Positions 16,670 through 25,125 of a stretch of 33,745 bases of DNA are shown in pieces. The DNA comes from Gammaproteobacteria bacterium (GTDB lineage: Bacteria; Pseudomonadota; Gammaproteobacteria; UBA5861). The translations under genes were made by a program, and so were the position numbers. The stretch is taken from the NCBI GenBank assembly GCA_022360445.1, contig JAKSCV010000011.1, positions 1 to 33,745 of the forward strand, read 5' to 3'. A model generated the notes under the pieces. It saw nothing but the letters and a program-made list of their open reading frames with translations. It did no database searches and was not told where the DNA came from. Position 1 is the first letter of the stretch, and each line of letters starts with the position of its first letter.

Positions 16670-18121
16670 ATGAAACGTTTATTGCTCTTTGTACTGGTTT
16701 TGAGCATTGCGCTCCTGCTGCTTTTCATTAACACAGTTCGACAACCCTCTTTTCAGCCTACACCCGAAAAAATCACTCAAGTGGTTATCAACATAGAAGA
16801 AGCCGCGCAAAGGCTGTCAAGCCTTCTGCAATTTCCTTCTATTTCGACTCAAATGGATGACGCAGCATTCTCTGCCCAAACTCAACACATGCAGCAACAC
16901 TGGCCAACGGTTTACGACACGGTTTCATTACAAACCTTTAACCAGCACAGCCAACTGTTGACCTGGACAGGCACAGATGCCTCACTGGAACCTCTGCTGC
17001 TGCTGGCCCACCTTGATGTCGTTCCGGCAAAGCAGCAAAGCTGGCAACAACCACCGTTTTCAGGAAACATCGTAGACGGTGAAATCTGGGGCCGAGGCGC
17101 CCTGGACGACAAAGGCAGTGCAACCGCGATATTGGAAGCCATCGCTGCATTGATTGAAAAAGGCTTTCGGCCGCGGCGCACGGTGATGGTGGCCTTCGGA
17201 CACGATGAGGAGGTCGGTGGTACCAAAGGTGCTGTCGCAATCAGTCAATACCTCAAAGCACAGATGACCTCCCCCTGGATGACATTGGATGAGGGTGGTT
17301 TTGTTCTGAGCAACGGCCCCCTGCCCGTAAGTGCGCCTGTGGCACTGGTTGGGATTGCCGAGAAGGGGTATCTGTCTGTGCGCATCACCGCAACGGCAGA
17401 GAGCGGACACGCATCAATGCCGCCTCGGGAAACCGCTGTTTTTCACCTGGCCAACGCACTCAACGCGATTGAAGCTTCACCTTTCAAGGCGTCTCTGGAT
17501 GGCCCCGCCAATCAACTGTTTGACTGGCTCACCGCTGAAACGCCATGGCCAGAAAAGCTACTCTTTGCTAATCGTTGGCTTTTTTCTCCACTGATTATCG
17601 CAACATTAGAGAAGTCTCCGGGTGGTAACGCGATGCTGCGAACAACCCAAGCGCCAACCTTACTGAATGCGGGCATTAAAGATAATGTTCTGCCCGAAAC
17701 TGCCAGTGCAGTCATCAACCTTCGCCTACATCCGCGCGACAGCGGTCAACAAGCCTTAGGACACTTGCGCAAAGTGATTGATAATGAAGCCGTCACCGTA
17801 GAACCTCTGGAGGCCTTTGATAACTCCTCCACCGTCATATCACCCACGGATCACCCGGCATTTAAGATACTTGCCCAAAGCATTCGCAATAGTTTCCCGG
17901 ATGCCTTAGTGGCACCCTACCTTATGGTAGCAACTTCAGACAGCCGTCATTACACTTCGCTGGCCAATCGCGTGTACCGCTTTCTGCCCTTCCGCCTGGA
18001 TAATGATGAGTTGAAACGCTTGCACGGCCGTGACGAACGCATCAGCCTGCGCATGTATCAAGAAGCAATCCAATTCTATGCTAATCTGATTATCTTAAGC
18101 AGTGATACACAAGAATACTGA
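16670..18121 (+). CDS. Membrane-anchored M20 family metallopeptidase (PM20D1/CPS1-like)
   Basis: Starting at ATG 16670, which has AGGAAGGGG upstream, gives 483 residues. An earlier in-frame ATG (16628) would add 14 charged residues before the membrane helix. Residues 2-22 form a signal-anchor. The M20 zinc-site motifs are present: LLLAHLDVVPA (His and Asp), WGRGALDDKGS (bridging Asp), and GHDEEVGGTKGA (catalytic Glu pair). A C-terminal DSRHYTSLANRVYRFLPF supplies the last His, as in PM20D1 and yeast carboxypeptidase S. The family hydrolyses N-acyl amino acids or short peptides. It probably acts on the periplasmic side of the inner membrane. The exact substrate is not visible. The fructokinase gene follows after 36 bases. 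Confidence 0.85.
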   Translation: MKRLLLFVLVLSIALLLLFINTVRQPSFQPTPEKITQVVINIEEAAQRLSSLLQFPSISTQMDDAAFSAQTQHMQQHWPTVYDTVSLQTFNQHSQLLTWTGTDASLEPLLLLAHLDVVPAKQQSWQQPPFSGNIVDGEIWGRGALDDKGSATAILEAIAALIEKGFRPRRTVMVAFGHDEEVGGTKGAVAISQYLKAQMTSPWMTLDEGGFVLSNGPLPVSAPVALVGIAEKGYLSVRITATAESGHASMPPRETAVFHLANALNAIEASPFKASLDGPANQLFDWLTAETPWPEKLLFANRWLFSPLIIATLEKSPGGNAMLRTTQAPTLLNAGIKDNVLPETASAVINLRLHPRDSGQQALGHLRKVIDNEAVTVEPLEAFDNSSTVISPTDHPAFKILAQSIRNSFPDALVAPYLMVATSDSRHYTSLANRVYRFLPFRLDNDELKRLHGRDERISLRMYQEAIQFYANLIILSSDTQEY

Positions 18122-18157
18122 CAACATCACTCCCTCTTACATGATTTAAACTGGGCC

Positions 18158-19066
18158 ATGCCACAAACAACGACCTACCGCCTTGGCATTGATCTGGGGG
18201 GTACAAAAATCGAAGGCATCGCACTCGACACGAAAGGCCGTGACCTTGCCCGATACCGCATACCCACGCCACAAAATGATTACACAGGCACACTGGCCGC
18301 AATCTGTGACATTGTTAAAACACTCAAGAAAGACACCTCATCAGAGGCCACCATCGGTATTGGGACACCGGGTTCCATCTCACCCGTCACCGGACATTTA
18401 CGAAACTCCAATAGCGTCTGCCTGAATGGTCAGCCTTTGAGAGAAGACCTTGAAGCCCGGCTGGGAGCCCCAATCCGCATCGCAAACGATGCCAACTGTT
18501 TTGCGCTCTCCGAAGCTATCGATGGTGCGGCTCAAGCCGGTCGTGTTGTCTTCGGCGCGATCCTGGGTACCGGATGCGGAGGTGGCCTGGTGGTCAACAA
18601 GGCATTGATTATCGGTGCCAATGGCATCGGTGGCGAATGGGGTCACAACCCGCTTCCCTGGCCAAATGAAGATGAGCTTGATGGCCGCCCCTGCTTTTGC
18701 GGGCAATGCGGTTGCCTCGAAACTTGGATTTCCGGCACAGGTCTTGCCGCTGACCACCTGGCAGTCACGAGCCAACACCTCACAGCCAAAGCCATCGTCG
18801 CGAGTGCCTCTCAGGAACCCACTTGCGAAGCCAGCGTGGCCCGCTACGAAGACCGCCTGGCACGCGCCCTGGCGCAAGTCATCAATCTGGTGGACCCCGA
18901 TATCATTGTGCTGGGCGGAGGCCTGTCCAATGTGACGCGTTTGTACAAGAATATCCCTAAACGCTGGGGACGCTACATTTTTTCAGATGTGGTCAAAACA
19001 CGGCTCTGTCCACCGCGCTATGGCGACGCCAGCGGTGTCAGAGGCGCGGCTTGGCTATGGAATTGA
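18158..19066 (+). CDS. mak: ROK-family fructokinase (Mak-like)
   Basis: The 302-residue protein starts with the ROK phosphate-binding motif LGIDLGGTKIEG (8-19). It carries IANDANCFALSEA with the catalytic Asp, GAILGTGCGGG, and the ROK zinc site GEWGHNPLPWP followed by CFCGQCGCLETWISGTG. The region IGIGTPGSISPVTGHLRNSN and the ending VRGAAWLW are close to E. coli Mak (YajF), so fructose 6-phosphorylation is likely, although related ROK kinases also accept glucose or mannose. It acts in the cytoplasm. Its stop codon directly abuts the stop of the convergent SDR gene, with no intergenic base. The ribosome site is weak. Confidence 0.82.
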   Translation: MPQTTTYRLGIDLGGTKIEGIALDTKGRDLARYRIPTPQNDYTGTLAAICDIVKTLKKDTSSEATIGIGTPGSISPVTGHLRNSNSVCLNGQPLREDLEARLGAPIRIANDANCFALSEAIDGAAQAGRVVFGAILGTGCGGGLVVNKALIIGANGIGGEWGHNPLPWPNEDELDGRPCFCGQCGCLETWISGTGLAADHLAVTSQHLTAKAIVASASQEPTCEASVARYEDRLARALAQVINLVDPDIIVLGGGLSNVTRLYKNIPKRWGRYIFSDVVKTRLCPPRYGDASGVRGAAWLWN

Positions 19067-19816
19067 TCAAGCATAACGGCCCCCGGTGATATGCAAAGTC
19101 TCACCCGTGATGTAGCCGGCACACTCCGACGCCAGAAAGACCACACCGTTGGCAATATCTCTGGCCTCTCCCAAACGTGGCAGCGGTGTTTTTGCAATGG
19201 CCGCTGCTTTGACTTTTTCATAGTTGGGAATCGCTTTAAGTCCTTCGGTATCTACGGCACCCGGCGCAATCGCATTAACCGTGATGTTATACCGCCCTTG
19301 TTCGAGCGATAAGGCGCGAGTAAAACCAAGAATCCCGGCTTTCGCCGCCGAGTAATTGGCTTGCCCTGGGTTTCCCAGGTGCGCGCGGGAAGAAATGTTA
19401 ATGATTCGTCCATACGCTTGCGCCATCATCAAAGGCAACACCGCTTTGGAACAGTGGAAAGCTCCTTTTAAAATGACATCCACCACCGTATCCCAATCCT
19501 CCTCAGACATTTTGGTCAAGTACCGGTCGCGCGGAAAGCCGGCATTATTTACCAGAATATCAACACCACCAAACGCCTCAATAGCATGTGCTACTAAAGC
19601 TGCGACCTGGCCTGAATCTGTCACATCCGTCGTGAAAGCCGTGGCCTTAAACCCTTTTTCCTGAAGATGACTGGCAATATCTTCTGCGGCCTTGCCACGA
19701 ATATCCGTCACAACGACCTGAACACCTTCTTCGGCTAGCGCCCACGCAGTTTCTGCCCCAATACCACCACCGGAGCCCGTGATAATCGCGGTTTTCCCCT
19801 CAAGTCCCAGTTTCAT
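19067..19816 (-). CDS. SDR-family oxidoreductase, FabG-like 3-oxoacyl-(ACP) reductase
   Basis: This classical short-chain dehydrogenase has 249 residues from ATG 19816, which has GGAG 8 bases upstream; GTG 19825 would add three residues. Motifs are the TGSGGGIG nucleotide loop, VTDIRG after strand 2, DVTDSG, NNAG, the catalytic Ser in INISS, and YSAAK with the Tyr and Lys. PGAVDTEG and a C-terminal ITGGRYA complete the fold. An Asp after strand 2 (TDIRG) suggests a preference for NAD over NADP. The family reduces 3-oxoacyl substrates or oxidises alcohols. No fatty acid genes are adjacent, so the specific reaction is open. It is divergent from rnr across a region with an inverted repeat. Confidence 0.85.
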   Translation of the reverse strand: MKLGLEGKTAIITGSGGGIGAETAWALAEEGVQVVVTDIRGKAAEDIASHLQEKGFKATAFTTDVTDSGQVAALVAHAIEAFGGVDILVNNAGFPRDRYLTKMSEEDWDTVVDVILKGAFHCSKAVLPLMMAQAYGRIINISSRAHLGNPGQANYSAAKAGILGFTRALSLEQGRYNITVNAIAPGAVDTEGLKAIPNYEKVKAAAIAKTPLPRLGEARDIANGVVFLASECAGYITGETLHITGGRYA

Positions 19817-19854
19817 TCGGTTCACTCCATTCCTGTAACATTTTGATAATAAGT

Positions 19855-19892
19855 ATCTACAGTAAGGTACACTAGTCCAACTTTCTGTAGAT
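19855..19892. promoter_or_regulatory. Inverted repeat spanning divergent SDR/rnr promoters
   Basis: ATCTACAG (19855-19862) and CTGTAGAT (19885-19892) form a perfect 8-base inverted repeat with a 22-base centre. A plausible rnr -10 (TACACT, 19868-19873) lies in the centre. On the minus strand TTGGAC, 17 bases, GATACT (partly within the left half-site) could serve the SDR gene. The layout fits an operator that controls both directions. A leader hairpin is the alternative. Confidence 0.4.
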
Positions 19893-19903
19893 TACGCAAA
19901 ATA

Positions 19904-22120
19904 ATGCCTCGAAAAAAAGATAAAAAAAACTTAAAAGACCCGTACGCCAAGCGCGAATCGGAGCGCTACGAAAACCCTATTCCAAGCCGGGAGTTCATCC
20001 TGGAAACCCTCGCCGCCCATGCCGGCCCAATGACATTTGAACGGCTACAGGAAAAGCTCCAACTCAGCGACCCTGACAGCACCGAAGCGCTATATCGCCG
20101 TCTGGGCGCGATGATCCGCGATGGCCAAATCATCAAAAATCGTCGTGAAGGATATATCCCCGTTTACGAAAAAGATTTGATCAGCGGACGGGTGATTGCC
20201 CACCCCGACGGGTTTGGCTTTCTGACGCCAGACGAAGGGGGGGACGATATTTTTCTCAGCGGATCCGAAATGCGCTCGCTGCTCCATGGGGATCGAGCCG
20301 TCATCCGAATCAAGGGGGTTGACCGACGAGGCCGCAATGAAGGGGCGCTGATTGAGGTCATCGAACGTGCGAACCAGACTGTGGTTGGCAGGCTGGCGAT
20401 GGAAAGTGGTGCCTACTTTCTGATGGCAGACAATAAGCGCATTCATCAGGACATTATCATTCCTCCTGACCAGCTTGGCGGTGCAAGTACCGATCAAATC
20501 GTGATCGCCGCCATCACCCAACAGCCGACCCGGCGCCACCCTCCCTTGGGTAAAGTGATTGAAGTCCTCGGACATCATATGATGCCGGGGCTGGAAATTG
20601 ATGTCGCACTCTATGCTCATAATATTCCTTTTAAGTGGCCCGACGATGTCAACCGGGAAGCAGCAAAACTCGGCATTGAAGTCGCCGAAGCCGATAAACA
20701 GGGCCGTACCGACTACCGCGACAAACCGTTTGTAACCATTGATGGTGAAGATGCGCGAGACTTTGACGACGCCGTCTACGCCGAGCGTACGAAAAGTGGT
20801 TGGCGGCTTTTCGTCGCCATTGCGGATGTTTCACACTATGTTCAGCCCGGCTCAGCACTGGACGATGAAGCCGCCAGACGAGGAACCTCTGTCTATTTTC
20901 CAGGCCGAGTGGTTCCGATGTTGCCAGAGATCATTAGCAATGGATTGTGTTCTCTGAATCCCCATGCAGACCGGCTGGCACTGGTGTGCGAACTGAGTCT
21001 TAACAAAGCTGGCAAGATTACCCGCTCCACCTTTAAAGCAGGTGTCATTTGCTCCCATGCCCGCTTGACATATAACGAAGTCGCAAAAATTCTGATCAAT
21101 AAAAACAAGACACTGCGGAAAAAACACAAGGCACTCACCCCAAGCCTGGACACGCTTTATGAGCTTTATAAGGTACTCCAAAATGTTCGGGAGAAAAGGG
21201 GAGCAATTGATTTTGAAACCGTTGAAACACGCATCGAATTTGGTTCAGAAAAGAAAATTGAAACCATTGTGCCTGTTGAACGCAACGATGCTCATAAATT
21301 GATCGAAGAGTGCATGATACTGGCTAATATTGCCGCTGCCCGTTTCATCACCCGACATAAAGTACCGGGCTTGTACCGCGTACATGAGCGCCCCAGTGAA
21401 CGGAAAGTCGAAGAACTCCGGCAATTTCTCGGCGAGCGGGGATTAGCTCTGGAGGGCGATGTTATCCCTAACCCGGAGGACTATGCACGCTTAATGCACA
21501 GCATCGAACAACGAGCCGATAATAAAATGATCCAAACCGTGCTGCTACGTTCTTTGCGCCAAGCCATTTACTCCCCAAAAAATGAGGGGCATTTTGGTCT
21601 CGCATTGGAGTGCTACGCACATTTTACTTCCCCTATCCGCCGCTACCCTGACCTCTTGCTCCACCGTGCTATCCACCACATACTCGCAGGCGGTCGGGCC
21701 AAGAACTTTATCTATGACTCCGAGCAAATGGCCGGTTTGGGCGAAAACTGCTCCACTTATGAAAGGCGTGCTGATGAAGCCACCTGGGATGTCATCGCCT
21801 GGCTAAAATGTGAATACATGCGTGACCGCGTGGGCGAGGTTTTCCCTGGCATCATCACCTCGGTCACATCGTTTGGCCTTTTCGTCGAATTAGACGGTAT
21901 CTATACAGAAGGCCTTGCTCACATTACCTCCTTACCGAAAGATTATTACCGTTTTGAAGCGGTCAAACACGCCTTAATTGGCGAACGTACCGGGCGCCGT
22001 TTTTATCTGGGCGATGCTATCAACGTACAGATTGTGCGTGTTGACTTGGACGAGCGCAAAATTGACCTGGAAGTCATCACCAAGCCCGCTAAAAAACGAC
22101 GTTCACGCAAGAAACACTAA
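19904..22120 (+). CDS. rnr: Ribonuclease R
   Basis: The 738-residue protein follows the RNase R plan: a basic N-terminus and winged-helix region (1-90), cold-shock/OB domains (about 90-235), the RNB catalytic domain (about 265-600), an S1 domain (about 655-725) and a basic tail. The metal-binding aspartates appear as Asp280, Asp286, Asp288 and Asp289 in IDGEDARDFDDA, matching the E. coli spacing. It degrades structured RNA 3' to 5' and takes part in rRNA and tmRNA quality control. The C-terminal Lys/Arg tail is short, so the protein is about 75 residues shorter than E. coli RNase R (813). The rlmB gene follows after 9 bases, as in enterobacteria. Confidence 0.96.
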   Translation: MPRKKDKKNLKDPYAKRESERYENPIPSREFILETLAAHAGPMTFERLQEKLQLSDPDSTEALYRRLGAMIRDGQIIKNRREGYIPVYEKDLISGRVIAHPDGFGFLTPDEGGDDIFLSGSEMRSLLHGDRAVIRIKGVDRRGRNEGALIEVIERANQTVVGRLAMESGAYFLMADNKRIHQDIIIPPDQLGGASTDQIVIAAITQQPTRRHPPLGKVIEVLGHHMMPGLEIDVALYAHNIPFKWPDDVNREAAKLGIEVAEADKQGRTDYRDKPFVTIDGEDARDFDDAVYAERTKSGWRLFVAIADVSHYVQPGSALDDEAARRGTSVYFPGRVVPMLPEIISNGLCSLNPHADRLALVCELSLNKAGKITRSTFKAGVICSHARLTYNEVAKILINKNKTLRKKHKALTPSLDTLYELYKVLQNVREKRGAIDFETVETRIEFGSEKKIETIVPVERNDAHKLIEECMILANIAAARFITRHKVPGLYRVHERPSERKVEELRQFLGERGLALEGDVIPNPEDYARLMHSIEQRADNKMIQTVLLRSLRQAIYSPKNEGHFGLALECYAHFTSPIRRYPDLLLHRAIHHILAGGRAKNFIYDSEQMAGLGENCSTYERRADEATWDVIAWLKCEYMRDRVGEVFPGIITSVTSFGLFVELDGIYTEGLAHITSLPKDYYRFEAVKHALIGERTGRRFYLGDAINVQIVRVDLDERKIDLEVITKPAKKRRSRKKH

Positions 22121-22129
22121 ACAACTTCC

Positions 22130-22906
22130 ATGACCAATCAAAAAACAAGCTATATATACGGTTTACACGCCGTTGAATCGGCCCTCCGTAATGATGCTGG
22201 TAACATCGCCTGCATTCACTATAGTCATGAGCGTCACGACAAACGGATTACCCGTTTGATTGAACTGGCCGCGGCCAAAAATCGGACCACACAACCATGT
22301 ACACGCTCAGAACTCAACCGTCTTGCAAACTCTAGCAAACACCAGGGGGTAGTGGCACAGTATCACGCGATTAGCCAAGGCTCTGAAAATGAGCTGGATA
22401 CCCTCTTGGCCACTCAGGCAGAACCAGCATTCCTGCTCGTGCTCGATGGTGTACAGGATCCGCATAATCTCGGAGCCTGTTTACGCTCCGCCGAGGCCGC
22501 AGGCGTACACGCTGTGATCATCCCCAAGGACAAGGCGGCAACAGTCACACCCGTCGTACGCAAAGTGGCCGCCGGTGCCGCAGAACGCCTCCCCATCATC
22601 CGAGCAACGAATTTAGCCCGGGTACTAAAGCAATTGAAAAAAGCCGGCATTTGGGTTGTGGGTACCAGTGATAAGGCGGAGACAGATATCTTCCAAGCGG
22701 ACTTGAATGGTCCACTGGCGCTGGTCATGGGATCAGAGGGAAAAGGGATACGCCCACTGGTCATGCAGCATTGCGATACCCTGGCCCACATCCCCATGCA
22801 GGGAGGCGCCGAGAGCTTAAATGTTTCTGTCGCCACTGGGGTGTGTTTGTTTGAAGCGCTCAGGCAACGGCGCTTAAAGGCATCGCTACTCCATCGCAAT
22901 ACGTAA
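22130..22906 (+). CDS. rlmB: 23S rRNA (guanosine-2'-O-)-methyltransferase RlmB (SpoU/TrmH family)
   Basis: The 258-residue protein has an N-terminal substrate-binding domain (YIYGLHAVESALR; about 1-80) and a SPOUT methyltransferase knot. Its three motifs are DGVQDPHNLGACLRSAEAAG (motif 1), ALVMGSEGKGIRPLV (motif 2) and IPMQGGAESLNVSVATGV (motif 3). RlmB methylates the 2'-OH of G2251 in E. coli 23S rRNA. Position directly after rnr supports RlmB over TrmH or other SpoU enzymes. Its last 21 bases overlap the 3' end of the convergent ccmB gene. Confidence 0.94.
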   Translation: MTNQKTSYIYGLHAVESALRNDAGNIACIHYSHERHDKRITRLIELAAAKNRTTQPCTRSELNRLANSSKHQGVVAQYHAISQGSENELDTLLATQAEPAFLLVLDGVQDPHNLGACLRSAEAAGVHAVIIPKDKAATVTPVVRKVAAGAAERLPIIRATNLARVLKQLKKAGIWVVGTSDKAETDIFQADLNGPLALVMGSEGKGIRPLVMQHCDTLAHIPMQGGAESLNVSVATGVCLFEALRQRRLKASLLHRNT

Positions 22907-23551
22907 CGCCGAGGACGCCGCTAAAGGCGCCAGCGCCAATGCAAAGAAAAGTAGTCCACCCAGTAGCGAAAGATGTGCTTCAACAGACAATCCCATGGCA
23001 TGTGTTGCAACAGCACTGGAGGCAAAAATTAAAACAGGGATGTAAAGCGGCAACACTAGAAGTGAAATCAATACTCCGCCTCGCCTGAGCCCGACTGTCA
23101 ACGCCGCCCCAATCGTGCCGATCAGACTTAGAATGGGTGTACCGAGTAACAATGTTAACATCAGTAGTGGGATGGTCGTCAGCGGAATATGCATAAAGAC
23201 TGCCAGCAATGGCGAAAGTAAAATCAGTGGCACACCCGTTGTCAACCAGTGGGCCAAGATCTTGGCCAGCACGAGTAGCGAAGCGGGATACGGTGATAAC
23301 AACATCTGTTCTAAAGACCCATCCAGAAAGTCTGAACGGAAAACACTGTCCAGTGACAGTAATGTCGCCAACAGTGCTGACACCCAAATAACCCCCGGCG
23401 CAATAGTCTGAAGGGTATTGACCTCGGGTCCGATACCCAGTGGGAAAAGACTCGTGACGATAATAAAAAACAGAACCGGATTAAGCCACTCATTCCGGCT
23501 CCGCGCAGCTAACAACAGATCGCGCTTCACACGATACCAAAATATTTTCAT
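22886..23551 (-). CDS. ccmB: Heme exporter membrane subunit CcmB
   Basis: The 221-residue protein is highly hydrophobic with about six membrane segments and matches CcmB. It has a basic start (FWYRVKRDLLLAARSRNEWLN), then FPLGIGPE, SVFRSDFLDGSLEQMLLSP, and GTPILSLIGTIGAALTVGLRRGG. With CcmA it forms the ABC complex of cytochrome c maturation System I, which releases holo-CcmE. It starts 16 bases after the ccmA stop. No ccmC follows; the gene ends inside rlmB on the other strand, unlike the usual ccmABCDEFGH order. Confidence 0.94.
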   Translation of the reverse strand: MKIFWYRVKRDLLLAARSRNEWLNPVLFFIIVTSLFPLGIGPEVNTLQTIAPGVIWVSALLATLLSLDSVFRSDFLDGSLEQMLLSPYPASLLVLAKILAHWLTTGVPLILLSPLLAVFMHIPLTTIPLLMLTLLLGTPILSLIGTIGAALTVGLRRGGVLISLLVLPLYIPVLIFASSAVATHAMGLSVEAHLSLLGGLLFFALALAPLAASSALRIAME

Positions 23552-23567
23552 TGATGTGTTAAATCCA

Positions 23568-24188
23568 TTAACTGAGGATCATCACTTGGGGAGTGCCTTT
23601 AAGCTCAAGAGGAAAGTGCGTTGTATAAATCGTAATCCCACCTTCTTGACTGTGTTGCTGAATAAGCTCTTTGATCGCTGCCCGGCCGGCCTTATCCAGG
23701 GCATTGATCGGCTCATCCAGAATCCAGAGTTTCGATGGCTTTAGTAATAAACGCGCTAAGGCAACCCTGCGCTTTTGACCCGCCGAAAGTGATCGGCATA
23801 GAACATGATTTTTATGCCTCAGCTGAAGCTTTTCCAATGCCTCTGCCGGTGTAATCTCATTCGGTTGCTCACTGTGTAAAACATCCAACGCGAGATTTTC
23901 CAGTGGCGTCAAATCATCTTTGAGGCCATTTTGATGGCCTACGTACAGCATCTCCAGAAAAAAATTATTCCGCACCTCGCAAAGAGGTTGTCCACGCCAA
24001 CTGACTTCACCATCATCAGGAGGCGACAGTCCGCACAGTATCCTCAACAAGCTGGTCTTCCCACTACCATTTTCTCCGGCCACTTCTAATATATCGCCGT
24101 CGCCCAGCTCAATATTGATATGCCGGAAGAGTGGTTCTTCTCCGCGGTAACACGTCAAGTTCGACGCTTTAAACACCCCTGACTCCAC
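23568..24188 (-). CDS. ccmA: Cytochrome c biogenesis ATP-binding protein CcmA
   Basis: From GTG 24188 the protein has 206 residues. An in-frame TTG at 24194 is also possible, but the AAGGA element directly abuts it and sits at a proper distance from the GTG. ABC motifs are Walker A GENGSGKTSLLR, the CcmA-type signature LSAGQKRRVALARLLL, Walker B LWILDEPINALD, and a switch His in YTTHFPLE. It supplies ATP hydrolysis for the CcmAB(CD) complex in cytochrome c maturation. The order yceF-ccmA-ccmB, with 15-16 base gaps, suggests one transcript led by yceF. Confidence 0.94.
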   Translation of the reverse strand: MESGVFKASNLTCYRGEEPLFRHINIELGDGDILEVAGENGSGKTSLLRILCGLSPPDDGEVSWRGQPLCEVRNNFFLEMLYVGHQNGLKDDLTPLENLALDVLHSEQPNEITPAEALEKLQLRHKNHVLCRSLSAGQKRRVALARLLLKPSKLWILDEPINALDKAGRAAIKELIQQHSQEGGITIYTTHFPLELKGTPQVMILS

Positions 24189-24203
24189 GATCAATTCCTT
24201 AAT

Positions 24204-24797
24204 CTACAAGGCGGGTTTGAGCGGCAGCTCAATGCCCTCCTCACTCAGCATTTCCGTCAGTCGAATCAAAGGCAGCCCGATAAGAGCAGTTGGATCTGAG
24301 CTCTCCACACCTCTTACGAGCGTAATTCCCAACCCTTCACTTTTAAAACTGCCGCAACAGTCGTATGGCTGTTCGGTGGACAAGTAAGCTTCAATTTGTT
24401 TACGTTTTAATGCACGAAACTGAGCCTGAACATTAATGCAATCAACCTGCATAGCCCCTGTCGCTGCATTGTACACACACAATCCGGTCTTAAAAGAGAC
24501 ACTGCGACCCGAAGCTTGGGAAAGTTGCCGAACAGCGGTCATGTGGGAATCCGGCTTACCGACAATCTGTCCATCAATTTCCGCCACTTGATCCGAGCCA
24601 ATAATAAGAGCATCAAGGAAATGAGACTGAATACTTTTTGCCTTCTCATGAGATAGACGCATGACCAGCTCTTGGGCTGTTTCCAATGGCCTGGGCGTCT
24701 CATCACAAACCGGCTTGTGGTTGCGAAAAGGAATACACAGCCTGTTCAAAAGGTTACGACGGTAATCCGATGTTGAAGCCAATACGATCAATTGCAT
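24204..24797 (-). CDS. yceF: Maf-like nucleotide pyrophosphatase YceF (7-methyl-GTP pyrophosphatase)
   Basis: From ATG 24797 the protein has 197 residues starting MQLIVLASTSDYRRNLL, the expected N-terminus of the Maf family. A TTG 12 codons upstream is open but would add an atypical tail. Motifs are CDETPRP, LSHEKAKSI, IIGSDQVAEIDGQIVGKP, SFKTGL and CCGSFKSEGLGITL, close to E. coli YceF. That enzyme removes pyrophosphate from m7GTP and is thought to clear modified nucleotides. In E. coli the gene sits near rluC/rpmF/plsX. Here it heads the ccmAB operon and is divergent from recA. Confidence 0.88.
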   Translation of the reverse strand: MQLIVLASTSDYRRNLLNRLCIPFRNHKPVCDETPRPLETAQELVMRLSHEKAKSIQSHFLDALIIGSDQVAEIDGQIVGKPDSHMTAVRQLSQASGRSVSFKTGLCVYNAATGAMQVDCINVQAQFRALKRKQIEAYLSTEQPYDCCGSFKSEGLGITLVRGVESSDPTALIGLPLIRLTEMLSEEGIELPLKPAL

Positions 24798-24940
24798 TTC
24801 ATCAAAATCCAACTCATAAAATGAAAACGCCAAGGCGCTGCCTCAGTTAACAGGCCATCAGTCTACGCTACTTCAACCCCTGTTCGCAGCTTTTGCAGAT
24901 CCCAACCTAGCCTAAAAACCAGATTCATCTGGAAACCGTA

Positions 24941-24968
24941 TTGGCGCTTCATGCATAATAGCTAAAAT
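24941..24968 (+). promoter_or_regulatory. Candidate sigma-70 promoter of recA
   Basis: TTGGCG (24941-24946) and TAAAAT (24963-24968) are spaced by 16 bases and face recA, giving a leader of roughly 150 bases. A second possible -10 (GATAAT, 25015-25020) lies nearer the gene. No full CTGT-N8-ACAG LexA box overlaps either one. Confidence 0.4.
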
Positions 24969-25125
24969 CTATCAATTTTATACGGGTGACTTTCGCATCG
25001 TGAAACGCTTGTGCGATAATGACCAGTCGGGATTTAAGCGCCTTCGCAACATGCGGGGTCAACCGAATGTTGCACGATTTGATATGTATGCCCTATGCGG
25101 CCTAAACAAACGGAGAAAACCTTTC

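Noticed and set aside
25000..25125. N-terminal extension of RecA from GTG 25000
   Set aside because: The 42 extra residues do not resemble RecA; GTG 25126 gives the expected N-terminus and length, with GGAG upstream.
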